A stretch of 64,000 nt of DNA from Chaunax sp. Z400 (Eukaryota; Chordata; Actinopteri; Lophiiformes; Chaunacidae), in the NCBI GenBank assembly GCA_037577475.1, contig CM075186.1, positions 7,749,501-7,813,500 on the forward strand, written 5' to 3'. Position numbers and translations under genes: made by a program. Each line of letters begins with the position of its first letter. Positions within the stretch are counted from its first letter, which is position 1. Shown in pieces: positions 22,824-33,896 of the stretch. The notes beneath the pieces are model-generated. The model worked only from the letters and a program-made list of their open reading frames with translations. It searched no databases and was not told the DNA's origin.

Positions 22824-25800
22824 ATGTCTGAGTGAGTACACATCTTCTCCTTCTTCTTCTTCTATGACATGGTCTTGTTAAACTTCAAATGCGACCCACA
22901 AGGAGACAGCCATGTAAAAATGTTGTGTGACTTTTGTTGCATTAATTGGATTTCATTTCAAAAGCACACCAATCTCATAAAAACAGCTCTCTATCTCTAT
23001 TTATGTTTTTTTGCCATTTCTGAGGCCTTTCCGACATCTCAGACTCAGCTTGTCAGACTCAGCCGTTTAGGAAACACTTTATTTATTCACTGGTCAACAA
23101 AAGTCCTGATTTCTTTATGGAAGTCTTGGATTCAAAACATAGTATGTCACATTCTCTTTTAAATTTGAGACTGTGATCATCCAGCAGAACTTTTGTAGCA
23201 TTAGTCATTTTAGATGGCGATGATTGTTTTTGATGTTGTGATCTTTTTGTCTTTGAAATAATGGGCAAATAATTTGTTTTGAAATATTGAGTAAATAGAG
23301 ACAAAGTTCTGAAATAGTGAGTAATGGTTTGATTGAAATTGAGTTTAGTCTGAGGTTATAAGCAGTTAGTTGTTGGTGGAAAAGCTCCTTTCAAACACAA
23401 TCCAAAATCATTGATTCATTTATCGATTACTTTATTTGTCATATATGTTAAGCTGTATTCTGCCTGTGGAGAAATTTCACATCATATATGTATTTAAACA
23501 GTAAATGCATGTAGGCCTATACGTATATACACCAACATGTTTTCTTAAAGCAGTTCATTTCAATTAATTGACTGCATGTGTAACAAATCAACACTAACTT
23601 GTAATTAGGTTCATATTAGTTATTTCCAACAACCTGCTTCAGAATCACTTCCTTTCAAGGAAACTATGTGTCCTGTAAAAATAAAGAGTTATCTGACATT
23701 AATCAGACTAAGCTTTGTTTTCAGTCGTGGTTTGTATTACTAAAACTACATCATATCAGATAAAGTTTCAGACTTTCCTTTTTTGTCCCTGATACTGTAC
23801 TGTAGTTCACCAACCGTTATAAAGTGGAGGGATTAAGGAAAAAATAGGAGCTACAATAACTATAGAACTCATATAAACAATCTATACATTTTTTTCAGGA
23901 AGTAAAGAAAGTAAATAGCTTCATTGACAACCAGAGAATAAATCACAACTGAATGTTAAGAGTTGATAGATCAGGATTGATCCTATGTTGAAAATGAATA
24001 TCTGCATTTATGACAAACAGTCTAATAGTTGTTGAAATGTTTGACTCTGGTCCAAAGTGTTGGACTGACAGAGTGTCGTCTAAACTGACTGGAACACCTG
24101 AGAAGGCAGCAGCTCAGTTTGAAGGTCAACCCTAAGCTTCAGATGACAGCAGCTGTGCGTGTTTCTGACATATGTGAGGAATAATATGTTAAAACAGGCA
24201 GAGTCTCTATAATTACTGAGATTTAAAAAAAGAACCATTTAATGTGATATTAATCCAAATCAAATCCATGTGAAGTGTTCAAATGATTAGTTTAACCCCC
24301 TCTAATTAATGGATTTCATTCTACAGCTATAGTGTTATTATAACAATTACTAATATTTACATACATGTTTGTGCACCTTGACCTCAAAGGAAAATTAATA
24401 ATATTAATAAATAATTACAATTACTTCACTGTAAAGGAATAGTTCCATATTTTTGGGAAATCATTTAAAAAAAATGTAATTTCTAGAAGAAATTGATACC
24501 AGTCACATGTATGTATTGTAAATATGTATGCAACCAGTGGAAGCCAGCTGCTTTATTTGGCTTAGCATAAAGACTGGAAACAGGTGGAAACAGCTAGCCT
24601 GCCTCTGTTCAAAGGCAATCTAGCTCCTCTTAAGTTCATTTTATATCTTGTTTATTTCATACAAACAAAAGGCAATGTCTAAAATGATAATTAGCCATTT
24701 CACAAGAGGTTATGTGGAATAGTTCCCCTGCAAAGCAGCCTAATTATGTACATAACTAGACGTGTTAATTAGTGATCTTTAGAGGAGGTTTTTACCACTG
24801 GACAGAGCCTAGTCAACAGTAGTTGATAAAATTATATTTTATCATACCACCTCAGATATCATGGGATAAAATCCCTCCATCAGTCCTGATAATGTCTAAT
24901 CTCTCTCTTCCAGGGGAAAGAAAATGACATCCAGCCGTAGGCATCATCTAAAGGTGAGATTGAAAACCTTCATTTCCTTTTTATTGAAGTTCTTTCTTTA
25001 ACTATTCGGCACAGGTGGAGTTATAGTCAGTCTTTCATGCAAGTCTGCATGCATCTCATTTTTACTTCTCCTTGCAGAGTTTGATGCTACAGATCGCCGC
25101 CAACTGGATCGAGCAAGAGAAGAAGGACATTGTGGCGGCGAAGGAAGCCTACATGGCAGAGAACTGTCCCGCCCCCGACCTCAGCGGAGATCAGGCCGCC
25201 CTTATGGTGAGTCTTTGTGCCTTTGCTCTGTTGAAATCTTAAAGTTTTTGATACAAAAAAAAAATATTCCAAGGACTTTAGTACAACAGGTTTTACAAAT
25301 CCATGGGAAACTAAAACTCTCCACTGAAACGACACAGCAGTTTGAAGCATGGTGGCAGAGTGGGTGGCGCTATTGCCTCACAACAAGAAGGTCCTGGGTT
25401 CAAATCCCACTGTGGGCCTGGGACGTTTCAGTGTGGAGTTTGCATGTTCTCCCCGTGTCTGCGTGGGTTCCCTCCAGGTTCTAAGGGCTTCCTCCCACCA
25501 CCAAAAACATGCAGTAGAGGTGAATTGGTGGTGAATGTGGGTGTGAATCATAGTTTGTCTTTCTATGTGGCCCTGTGATGAACTGGTGACTCGTCCAGGG
25601 TGTACCCCGCCTCCTGCCCAAGGTCAGCTGGGATAGGCTCCAGCCCCCTACTGGAAGCTGAAGAAACGTGCTTAACAAGGTGGTTTTGTGTATTAACAGG
25701 AAGTCTGCAAGAAACTCCACGCCGCCATCGACAAGCTGGACGATGCAAGGTATGACGCTGCGGCCAAGGTGGAGAAGGCTGACAAAGAGGTGAGTGACAT

Positions 25801-26978
25801 GATTTACATTTAGTCCAATTGTAGAACAGTGTTTTTTAGTCAATGGGATGGTGTCTAAAATAGTTTTTTTGCTTCAAGCATGTTCTTGAATCTAAATGTC
25901 TTTATTTACTTGGGGAGATTTCAGGAGTGAACAGACACGAAGAAATAACAGTTAATCACTCCCTGTTTAAAGATTATGATGTTTATTCAAAGAAGACCAA
26001 ATGTTCCTGTTGAATTTTAAATCTGTTCAAGAACAATTATTGTAGGAGTCAAATAAGTGAAAGTCATCCAACAGTCCTGTTTAGAGTGTCCCATTGTAAA
26101 ATAGCTGTTCATGTGGATGTTTCATGAGTTTGAATGACAACTTTTGGATATTTTAAAGGCATTTGTAGGCCTTTAAGTGGTAATAGCAAGATTTGTTTTA
26201 CTTTATTTCATCTATTTCTGTAGGTAGTGTGATCAATGCTGAGGTTTGTTTTCAAAATAAAGAAAAGATTGGTTAGGTAGATGTCTTTACAGGTTCACTT
26301 CACATACATACATACATACATACATACATACATGCACACACACACATACACACATATGTATGAAGAAATAGCAACATAATCAGCTTCTCCACAGCAAAAA
26401 CAAAAGAAAAGTTACTATGTCCTTTTCAGCAAAGAGTGTTGCTTTACCATCAAAAGAAAAGACAGAAATCGTCAAAAATGACTGTGAACTTCAACTTTCC
26501 TTTGGATAAATCCCCAGATGTTCCCTGTTTGAATGTTTCTCTCTCTCCAGATTGAGGATTTGAAGCTGAAGGTGGTCGAACTGGCCGGAGTGAAGAAACC
26601 CGCCCTGAAGAAAGTGCGTATGTCTGCTGACGCCATGCTTCAGGCTCTGCTGGGAGGAAAACACAAGGTGACCATGGACCTGAGAGCCAACCTGAAGCAG
26701 GTCAAGAAGGAGGTCAAAGAGGAGGTGAGAAAGGAGTCAAAATATTTTTGAAATCATGTGTCATTTGATATAGAAATAGGTTATTACAAGTCACACTCTT
26801 GTACCATTAGTTAGAAGTGATTCTGAGAGAAAAGCTCCTTCGTAACGTTTATGTTTAGTCACGTTTTGTGCATTAATGAGTCCACGTTGATGTTCTGCAG
26901 TCAACAGAGGCGGTTGGCGACTGGCGTAAAAACATCGAGGATAAGGCTGACAGGAAGAAGATGTTCGAGACTTCCTAA
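22824..26978 (+). CDS. tnni2: Fast skeletal troponin I, tandem copy 3
   Basis: Thin-filament inhibitory subunit of 172 residues. Coding exons are 22824-22831 (exon 22799-22831), 24914-24953, 25078-25206, 25700-25789, 26551-26724 and 26901-26978, all with GT-AG borders. It begins MSEGKKMTSSRRHHLK, continues SLMLQIAANWIEQEKKDI in exon 4, has inhibitory segment GVKKPALKKVRM and GGKHKVTM in exon 6, and ends VGDWRKNIEDKADRKKM-FETS. It shares the extra exon-3 codon and GGKHKVTM with copy 2, marking the same subtype. Intron 2 is the longest (about 2.1 kb) and holds two dispersed-repeat fragments. Intron 4 holds a tRNA-type SINE ending about 35 bp before exon 5. No broken residue or splice site is seen. 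Confidence 0.95.
23960..24080 (+). repeat. Dispersed repeat fragment, family A
   Basis: A partial copy in intron 2 of copy 3 with 'caggattgatcctatg', 'aatgaatatctgc', 'ctaatagttgttgaaat' and 'tctggtccaaagtgttgga'. It matches the 3' half of the copy at 10.2 kb. Confidence 0.55.
24431..24640 (+). repeat. Dispersed repeat, family B
   Basis: Contains 'cttagcataaagactggaa' and 'acaggtggaaacagctagcc'. Related phrases recur at 27742-27890 ('gctttcttgctcagagtgac', 'gactggagacaggctaacc') and at 49295-49345 ('cttagcttagcacaag', 'gtggaaacaggggg'), which supports a moderately diverged repeat family. Confidence 0.55.
25348..25665 (+). mobile_element. tRNA-derived SINE-like element
   Basis: The 5' part carries RNA polymerase III-type internal promoter boxes: A box TGGCAGAGTGG at 25353-25363 and B box GGTTCAAATCC at 25397-25407, spaced as in tRNA-derived elements. 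The body includes 'gcatgttctccccgtgtctg' and 'gtccagggtgtaccccgcct', phrases of a very common fish repeat. It sits in intron 4 of copy 3 in sense orientation. No target duplication is clear. Confidence 0.7.
26303..26352. repeat. (CATA)n and CA microsatellite
   Basis: About eight CATA units grading into CA dinucleotides within intron 5 of copy 3. Confidence 0.85.
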
Positions 26979-27233
26979 AACCCTCCTGAAGTGGCGAGGA
27001 CGACAGCAGGGGAGGAGCTTCCGTCTGAGGTCTGAGTGACTGAATGTGTCCCTGTGTTCCAGCAGGACACTCAGGGACGAGAGTTTAGACACTTTTTTGT
27101 TGGGTTTTTTTGTGATGTTTTTGTGATACCGTTGCCACCGTGAGAGACTGATCTGAGACAAAGTAATGTCATCATGTACGCAGTTAAAACAAAGTAACAT
27201 TCAAATGCAATCACATGCAGATTTCTCATCAGA

Positions 27234-27239
27234 AATAAA
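27234..27239 (+). terminator. Poly(A) signal of troponin I copy 3
   Basis: Canonical AATAAA 256 nt after the stop codon, followed by GT/T-rich sequence. The gene probably ends near 27258. Confidence 0.75.
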
Positions 27240-27741
27240 TGTTTTGAACTAAGGACTAATTTGTTTGTTACATTTATCCGCATATTGGTCATTTTTGTTT
27301 TTATCCAATCACACGGTATCAAAGTGACACTTAATCAGTGAATTACTAAATCTTTATTTCGATAAACTTTCCTTTCCTTCAAAATATGATGCAGAAAAGT
27401 TGTCAGCCTGTAACTCAAGGAAATTTAGTTTGACTGTGAAAGCTTGAAAGCTTCAGAAAGAATGAATCAACTTTGAGTTACGTTTCGTCTTCAAGACAAA
27501 GAATTATACTTTTACATCAGCAGAAGTACAAAAAATTGGGAAACAATTGATCAGCTAACCAATTAATCAAAACAATTCTGACACTGGAAATATTAGGGTT
27601 TAGATATTGATTAATTGCTATTAATATTTGCACCTTTATCTTTTTAATCTTAATGGAAAAGCCTTGTTTTCTTAAAACGAGTGAAAAATTATTCAGTTCA
27701 GAAAAAGACTTGAGAGTTTTTTTTTTTTTTAAAAGGTCAAC

Positions 27742-27890
27742 TTTTTGGAAAATATGATTATTTGCTTTCTTGCTCAGAGTGACACGAGAAGATATCAGTT
27801 TCTTGCGTAACGACTGGAGACAGGCTAACCTGGCTGTGTTAAAAGTACAGAAATACCCAACCATCACCTCTAAAGTGACTGATTAACAAA
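27742..27890 (+). repeat. Dispersed repeat fragment, family B
   Basis: Matches the start and middle of the family B element at 24.4 kb ('gctttcttgctcagagtgac', 'cgactggagacaggctaacc'). Confidence 0.5.
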
Positions 27891-28061
27891 TAGACAGGAC
27901 TAACATAGACATTATTATACAACATTTTGTGGTTTTAGGGGGAGATGGAACTATTTTTGGCAAAAAAAAACAACAAAAAACACAAGAATTGTTCTGTTTA
28001 TTTTTTTTTAACCTCACAGAGATAGCTGTGACCGCCACCTTACAGTCTACATGCTAAGATA

Positions 28062-28093
28062 CCCCCCCCCACACACACACACACACACACACA
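28062..28093. repeat. Poly-C and (AC)n microsatellite
   Basis: Nine C residues run directly into about eleven AC units, 92 bp before the copy 4 promoter block. Confidence 0.85.
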
Positions 28094-28184
28094 TACAGAG
28101 TTAATCCTCCTCCATGGAGCCCTCAGATCAGCTTGATGATGTCTCACAGGGAGGGTGCTTTGCAAAGTGGGGTTGGGCTGGGTG

Positions 28185-28282
28185 TATTTCAGGAGCTCGT
28201 CGGCCCATTGGTCTACCCAGGAATCCATTTCCATAAAGAGGATCTGGGCATTTTGCTGATGCATCGCAACCCACCATATATA
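28185..28282 (+). promoter_or_regulatory. Promoter of troponin I copy 4
   Basis: Conserved block TATTTCAGGAGCT at 28185, ATTGGTCTA from 28207 and TTCCATAAAGAG ending at 28240, then TATATA at 28277-28282. The match with copy 2 over the first 13 bases is exact. Confidence 0.85.
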
Positions 28283-28307
28283 CCCAATTACATTTTTCAC
28301 TGTCTGT

Positions 28308-28376
28308 GGCATTGGCAGTGTCTCGTTTTCTTCCACCAGGTTTGTCTTGTCCTCTTCTTCTTCCTCCTCTCAGTAG
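28308..28376 (+). other. Non-coding exon 1 of troponin I copy 4
   Basis: Pyrimidine-rich exon ending at the donor CAGTAG|gtgaga, very like copy 3. The start is estimated from the TATA box. It joins to exon 2 at 29600. Confidence 0.7.
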
Positions 28377-29624
28377 GTGAGAAATTTTCCTTATTTTGTC
28401 TTTTTTTAAAATTTAAAACAGCCTCTTTGAGCCTCTCTGAGAGCAGCATCCTTCACTTTTCCAGAAAAAAAAATAGATGTTCAGTGCAGTCACATATCAG
28501 CCAGACTTTATAAAAGACCAAAAGGGAGTCATAGCCGTCCGTTTCTCCACCTTTGACCCATCCTGACATCCTGAACTCGCTTTCGACATGTTTGTTGCTG
28601 ACATTCGACCTTTTCCTGACAGACCTGAATTTATGAGACCTGTTCAGCTCGTCTATGTTGTGTTATGTGGTCCTAAACCTGCTGTTAGAAAGTCAATGTC
28701 ACCTGACAGTCTTAAAACTGCTGCAATACAGCAGCTGAAATACAAACTTGTCATTATGTTGCCTGAGGAGTTTGAAATGAGAAAAATATCATTATTGTTA
28801 TTTTGACAACAACAATCATCATTTTGACTTATATCAAATGTATTTATTTGAATCACTGATGTCCTTAGATTTATGCAATTTTTGTTTGAAAAGGCATTAA
28901 AATGTCATTTATTTTCAGTTTATTTTCTTTAGATTTTATTCTGTGACATTAACTGGACACACATGACATTTAAGTACTTATTAACTGTTTCATTATTATG
29001 GATATTAGGTTATTGATATTGTTAATAAGTATGTTTATCTGTGTCGGCGGGATTCATTTGTTCGATTTTATTTCTATTATTTTCAATTTAGTGTCTAAAT
29101 TTGTCAGATTTAAGTGTCTTTATTGTTTAAAAAACAACCTCTAAAGGTGGTAAATTTGGGTCTGTCACTGCGGACAAGTCAAACTTTGAATGATAAGATA
29201 AGTTGAATTTGGAATTGAAACCTCATCATCAAGAGACGCTTCATCTTGATTTGTACCATGTATTTTCAGGTGTCGGTAATAAACTTTAGTTATCCACATT
29301 CCACTGGACAGCATTTCAGATATTCCCTTGACCTGATCCGGTTGTAAACGGTCCATATATGACACCCAATCCTGACCGTCCCAGTTTAGTTCAGTCGACG
29401 TCGCTGCTCTTCAGCTGTGGCCTCAGATCACGTTACGGCACAAATATTCCCATCCCTCCATCTCCATCAGAGCACATGCTGATCTCAGAGAACCCCACAC
29501 TGACATCCTGATCTGAATGATGAGGGTGTTCAGCAGAGGTCAAAAATACTTATCGAAATGGTTCCTCCTCTCATTGTATTCCTATGTCTCTTCATGCAGC
29601 GTGTGAACCCGAAAAACCACCAAG

Positions 29625-31762
29625 ATGTCTGAGTAAGTTTGAACATCTCTGATCCTCTCTTCAAAGAAACTGATGTTTACAAAAACATGCTGTCCATTTT
29701 GAAAATATGTATTAAAAGCATATTGGTGACAGCTTTGCTGTATTTTATTTGAATAAAATGAACAATATCATCCTAAAATTAGAAAAGAAATCTAACTTTT
29801 TCCAAGATAATGGCTCCTAAGCACTTTAATCAAGCAAACTGCTTTTGGAAAATGTATAATTATATTGCATCAAGAAGAGAAGCATGATTTCAAAGTGAAT
29901 TTGAATTTGAATTAGTTGTAAATATTAACATTATTAATATTAATGTACTTTTTGGCATGTGATCACATGTTGCTCTGACACAACTTCCTCTCAAACAGCA
30001 AAAAGATGACATCCAGCCGCAGGCATCACCTGAAGGTAAACCACCCACAAGAAAATCTATATGTATTTAATTATAGAGCATTACTTATAGTCATGGATAA
30101 AGGGCTTTGAAGGCCTTTCCTAAAATTATTGACAAAGTTTTAAAACACTTTGTCAACCCAGTTTAATAGTATGTTATTTTTTTTTATTGTCAAGAAAAGA
30201 AAAAAGAAATCATAAAATGAAAAAAACTTACAATACTTTTTGACTTAAAAACACCTCAGAAATATAGTTAAATTTTCCAAAAGGCTCAATAATTTCCTAC
30301 AACTGGCCACTGTAGTTTTTAGCTAAGATAAGGAAAACACTTCCTTGTCCATGACTTTCATTGCATAATTCTTTTGTGGTGCTGATTTGAATTGATAGCA
30401 TCACCACAGAAAACAAATGAAAAGGGATTTTGCAGAGATGATGTTTCCCTGTTGTTTGTCCTGCAGAGCCTAATCCTTGGGATCGCTCAGAGCTGGCTCG
30501 AACAGGAAAGAAAGGACAATGAAGCGGCTAAGCAGGCCTACATGGCTGAAAACTGTCCTGCCGCAGACTTGAGCGGAGACCAGGCCGCCCTGATGGTGAG
30601 AGAAGAGAGTGGTGGAAAGAGAGGAAAGACCCTCAGAATCAAAGCGCGAGGGCTTGTTTATGGAGCTGCCATTTTGGAGCATTATTCAATAATCATACAG
30701 GGACAAAGTCCAATTTCTATGACACATGTACAAAGCTACACAAGGCAAAATAAACATTCACTGTGGCTTTTCTCACTCCGACTTTAGTGTCAGAGCAGCA
30801 AAACCGATATTGACACATTTGAGTATGTCAAATGAGAACTGGCTGTTTGTGTGTTGACAGGAAACTTGCAAGAAGCTCCACGCCCTCATTGACAAGATCG
30901 ATGAGGATAGGTACGACATTGAGGCCAAAGTGAGCAAGGTGGACAAAGAGGTAATCTCTTCCTGACAGAGTCACATCAATGAGGACCTTTACTAGGCCAA
31001 TGTACAGCACAAAAGTAAAGAATACAAATTCTCCTCTCATAGGTCGAGGACCTGAGGATCAAAGTGGTCGACCTGAGAGGTGTCAAGAAGCCCGCTCTGA
31101 AGAAAGTGCGTATGTCCGCTGACTCCATGCTGAAGGCTCTGCTGGGCTCCAAACATACAGTCAACATGGACCTGAGGTCCAACCTGAAGCAGGTGAAGAA
31201 GGAGACGAAAGAGGAGGTGAGTTCATCTTATATATTCTTCTTCTTATTGTCATTTAGCTGAAGTTGTACCTTTATAATAACTTTATACTGACTTTAAATG
31301 GAAATAACTGATACTGTGATCCTTATGGAAATGAATTTTGAACACGTCTTGACGTCCATCAGCATACATGTTGGAATTTATTGTTGATGCACCAGGGAAG
31401 AAAATGAAACTCAAAGTCTACTTTATAGTTTTCAACTGAATCTTAGGGTTTTCATTATGGGTTCCTGATTCAGATCAGGAAAACCCAGATGAAGCCCTTT
31501 AGCAATATTTAAGTTACATGATGAAACGACCACGATGATGTAAAACGTTTTCTTGTTGTCAGAAAGGAAGCAGAATAATTTTGAAATCATAACACCTGAT
31601 CTGAGATCCAATTCCCGCCCCTCTCACTTTCTACATGACAAAAAGGATGCAAGACTTTACGGTAACTGTCTTTCTCCCCTGCAGCCAACAGAAGCTGTGG
31701 GCGACTGGCGTAAGAACATTGAGGACAAGGCTGACAGAAAGAAGATGTTCGAGACCGCCTAA
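29625..31762 (+). CDS. tnni2: Fast skeletal troponin I, tandem copy 4
   Basis: Thin-filament inhibitory subunit of 171 residues. Coding exons are 29625-29632 (exon 29600-29632), 29999-30035, 30467-30595, 30861-30950, 31043-31216 and 31685-31762, all GT-AG. It begins MSDKKMTSSRRHHLK like copy 1. Exon 4 is the most divergent of the four (SLILGIAQSWLEQERKDN). Exon 6 reads GVKKPALKKVRMSADSML, with serine at residue 116 where the other copies have alanine, then GSKHTVNMDLRSNLKQVK. It ends MFETA rather than MFETS. The SKHTVNM signature and DNA identity there group it with copy 1. This is the most compact gene of the set and the last of the array before the spacer to lsp1. Confidence 0.95.
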
Positions 31763-32067
31763 ATGTATCGCTGCTGTTTGTCTTTCTCTTTATACGAACT
31801 CCACATGTCTTCTTTGTGTTTGTTGAGCCAGACGGTCGTTTTACGTTTAGATGAAATCACACAGGAGTGAACAGCAGGGTAGCATGTCTGAGAGGAGTCA
31901 CTCGGCAGAAACTGAAGCTGTTCCAGGATTTTTTTTCTTTTGGCACTTTGTTGGTCTGGAGGAGGAGGAGTGTGGAAAGTTTCTACAGGTTTATACTCAA
32001 CACCAAGTCTTAAACTCCACACATTCAGGGAAACATTCACACAAACTGAGCTATGATGTATGGAAAC

Positions 32068-32073
32068 AATAAA
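32068..32073 (+). terminator. Poly(A) signal of troponin I copy 4
   Basis: AATAAA about 305 nt after the stop codon, followed by GT-rich sequence. The gene probably ends near 32093. Confidence 0.75.
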
Positions 32074-33739
32074 GTCAAATGTGGAAGAAAATAAGTGCGG
32101 TTTTGTTTTATTTGTCCTCATTTGCCTCATTACTATTTAGATGACTGGAGCCATGATTTCAGAAATACATTTTTAATCAGACAAAAAAAAAATAGTGTCT
32201 CTAAAACATTTAGTTGACTAACACTTATTCTGAACATGTAAGTATAATTCCTGTTTTTACAGAAAAATATTTGTTTGCAATATAAGTTTACCTAAAAAAT
32301 ATTTTTCTGATCTGAAAAAATATTTTGAGGTATTGTGAAATAAAAATACACTTATATTCATTTTATTTCTTCATTGTGCCAGGTATGGATTATGTATATG
32401 TAACTTGTATGTTACTTCTGAAATCAGCAGTAGCAAGTTATCTAACAGCATCATTTATTAATCTTAATGTCCATATTTTCAGAAATTGAAACTGTGACAT
32501 TAAGACAAATAAGGCTACTATAAATGCCAGAAAAGCTATGTTTTTAACATTTAATAGAAATATTATAAGAGTAAATATTTTCAGCATCATATTTTATTTG
32601 TGGTTTTTACAGTTCGATGGTGGATCTGAGTTAATTTCACATCAGATTGTCCAGATTATCAGATGGATAATTGTGGTTTACATACTTTAAAATCTGCACA
32701 CAACAGCAACACCTTGAGATCTGATGAAACCTGATTTCAGCTACACGTCAGCAGCCTGGAGGCCTGAAACTCATCAGAGACCATGAGGTCATCTCATCCC
32801 AGTTTGTGCAGCTTATGTTTAAGCATTACATTTCAGGCACTGTGGTAAGCAAACGTTTCATACATACATAGAATAGAATATGTTTTCATCCAAGTGGTTA
32901 TTAATGTATTTCAATTTTCTTACCTCTGTGACCCGGGGATAGAAATCACCACACATAGTTACACCTGGACAGACTGCTTTAATGTTGGAGGAATAATGGT
33001 TTTAGAGGTATTCAGGTATTATTATTATTATAGAGGTATTACACCGATCCATTAACGCCCACAGATAGACATGTAAATGATACTAATGGTCAACATAATC
33101 ATCATCCACTATTAAACCTCCAGTCATGTGACAGTTGACAGGCTCTTATTTCTATATTGACAAAGTTCAAATCCAAAAATACTTCTTTCCTTTAAAAAAA
33201 AATATTATTATGCTTCATAATGTGTTGTTATAGCTGTCTGTTATGTGTTTATGTAACATTTGTCCTGATGGTGGCACCAAAGAAAAAGCCATGGTGTGTG
33301 TTACTGAACTGAAGAGCATTTTAGATTCACTGAAGGAAAGTGATCAAGGATCGAAAGTCCCCTGAAAATATTATAAGTAGTGTATTATTTCTGAAATTGG
33401 TTCTACATGACTGAGAATACAGAGAAAGGGGGCTGTAGTTTTGCTCTAAAGGCAAAACAAAAAAATTCATCTGAATCTTCCACCCTCTCGTGGCTACTTA
33501 TAGATCAAACTGTATCTATACATCCCAAAAAATGCACTAAACTATGATTATTTAGATGAGAAAGAGTCCGCGCAATAACAGAATTGATAAATGTTAGTTT
33601 GATCATCCCTCTCTTGATTTGACCTCTTTACTCTTCATGTCCCTGAAGGCAGGTTTACAGCAGTGTCTCTCGTTTCAGCCCCAGAGACGGCAAAACTCCT
33701 GACTGGTATGCATCTGAAATATGTCTGTGAAAGTAGTCC

Positions 33740-33896
<157 letters not shown>

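Larger units (their letters stand above)
27260..28184. other. Short intergenic spacer between copies 3 and 4
   Basis: Only about 0.9 kb separates the end of copy 3 from the promoter block of copy 4, the tightest spacing in the array. It contains a family B repeat fragment (27742-27890) and a C/AC microsatellite. No gene is seen. Confidence 0.7.

Noticed and set aside
25348..25420. A tRNA gene
   Set aside because: A and B boxes are present, but no full cloverleaf with paired acceptor stem is seen; it is the head of a SINE-type repeat.
25215..25578. Three overlapping frames of 61-89 codons in intron 4 of copy 3
   Set aside because: They lie almost wholly inside the SINE-like element and have no protein family resemblance.
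28588..28806. 72-codon frame in intron 1 of copy 4
   Set aside because: Intronic, no recognisable family, and no supporting splice pattern.
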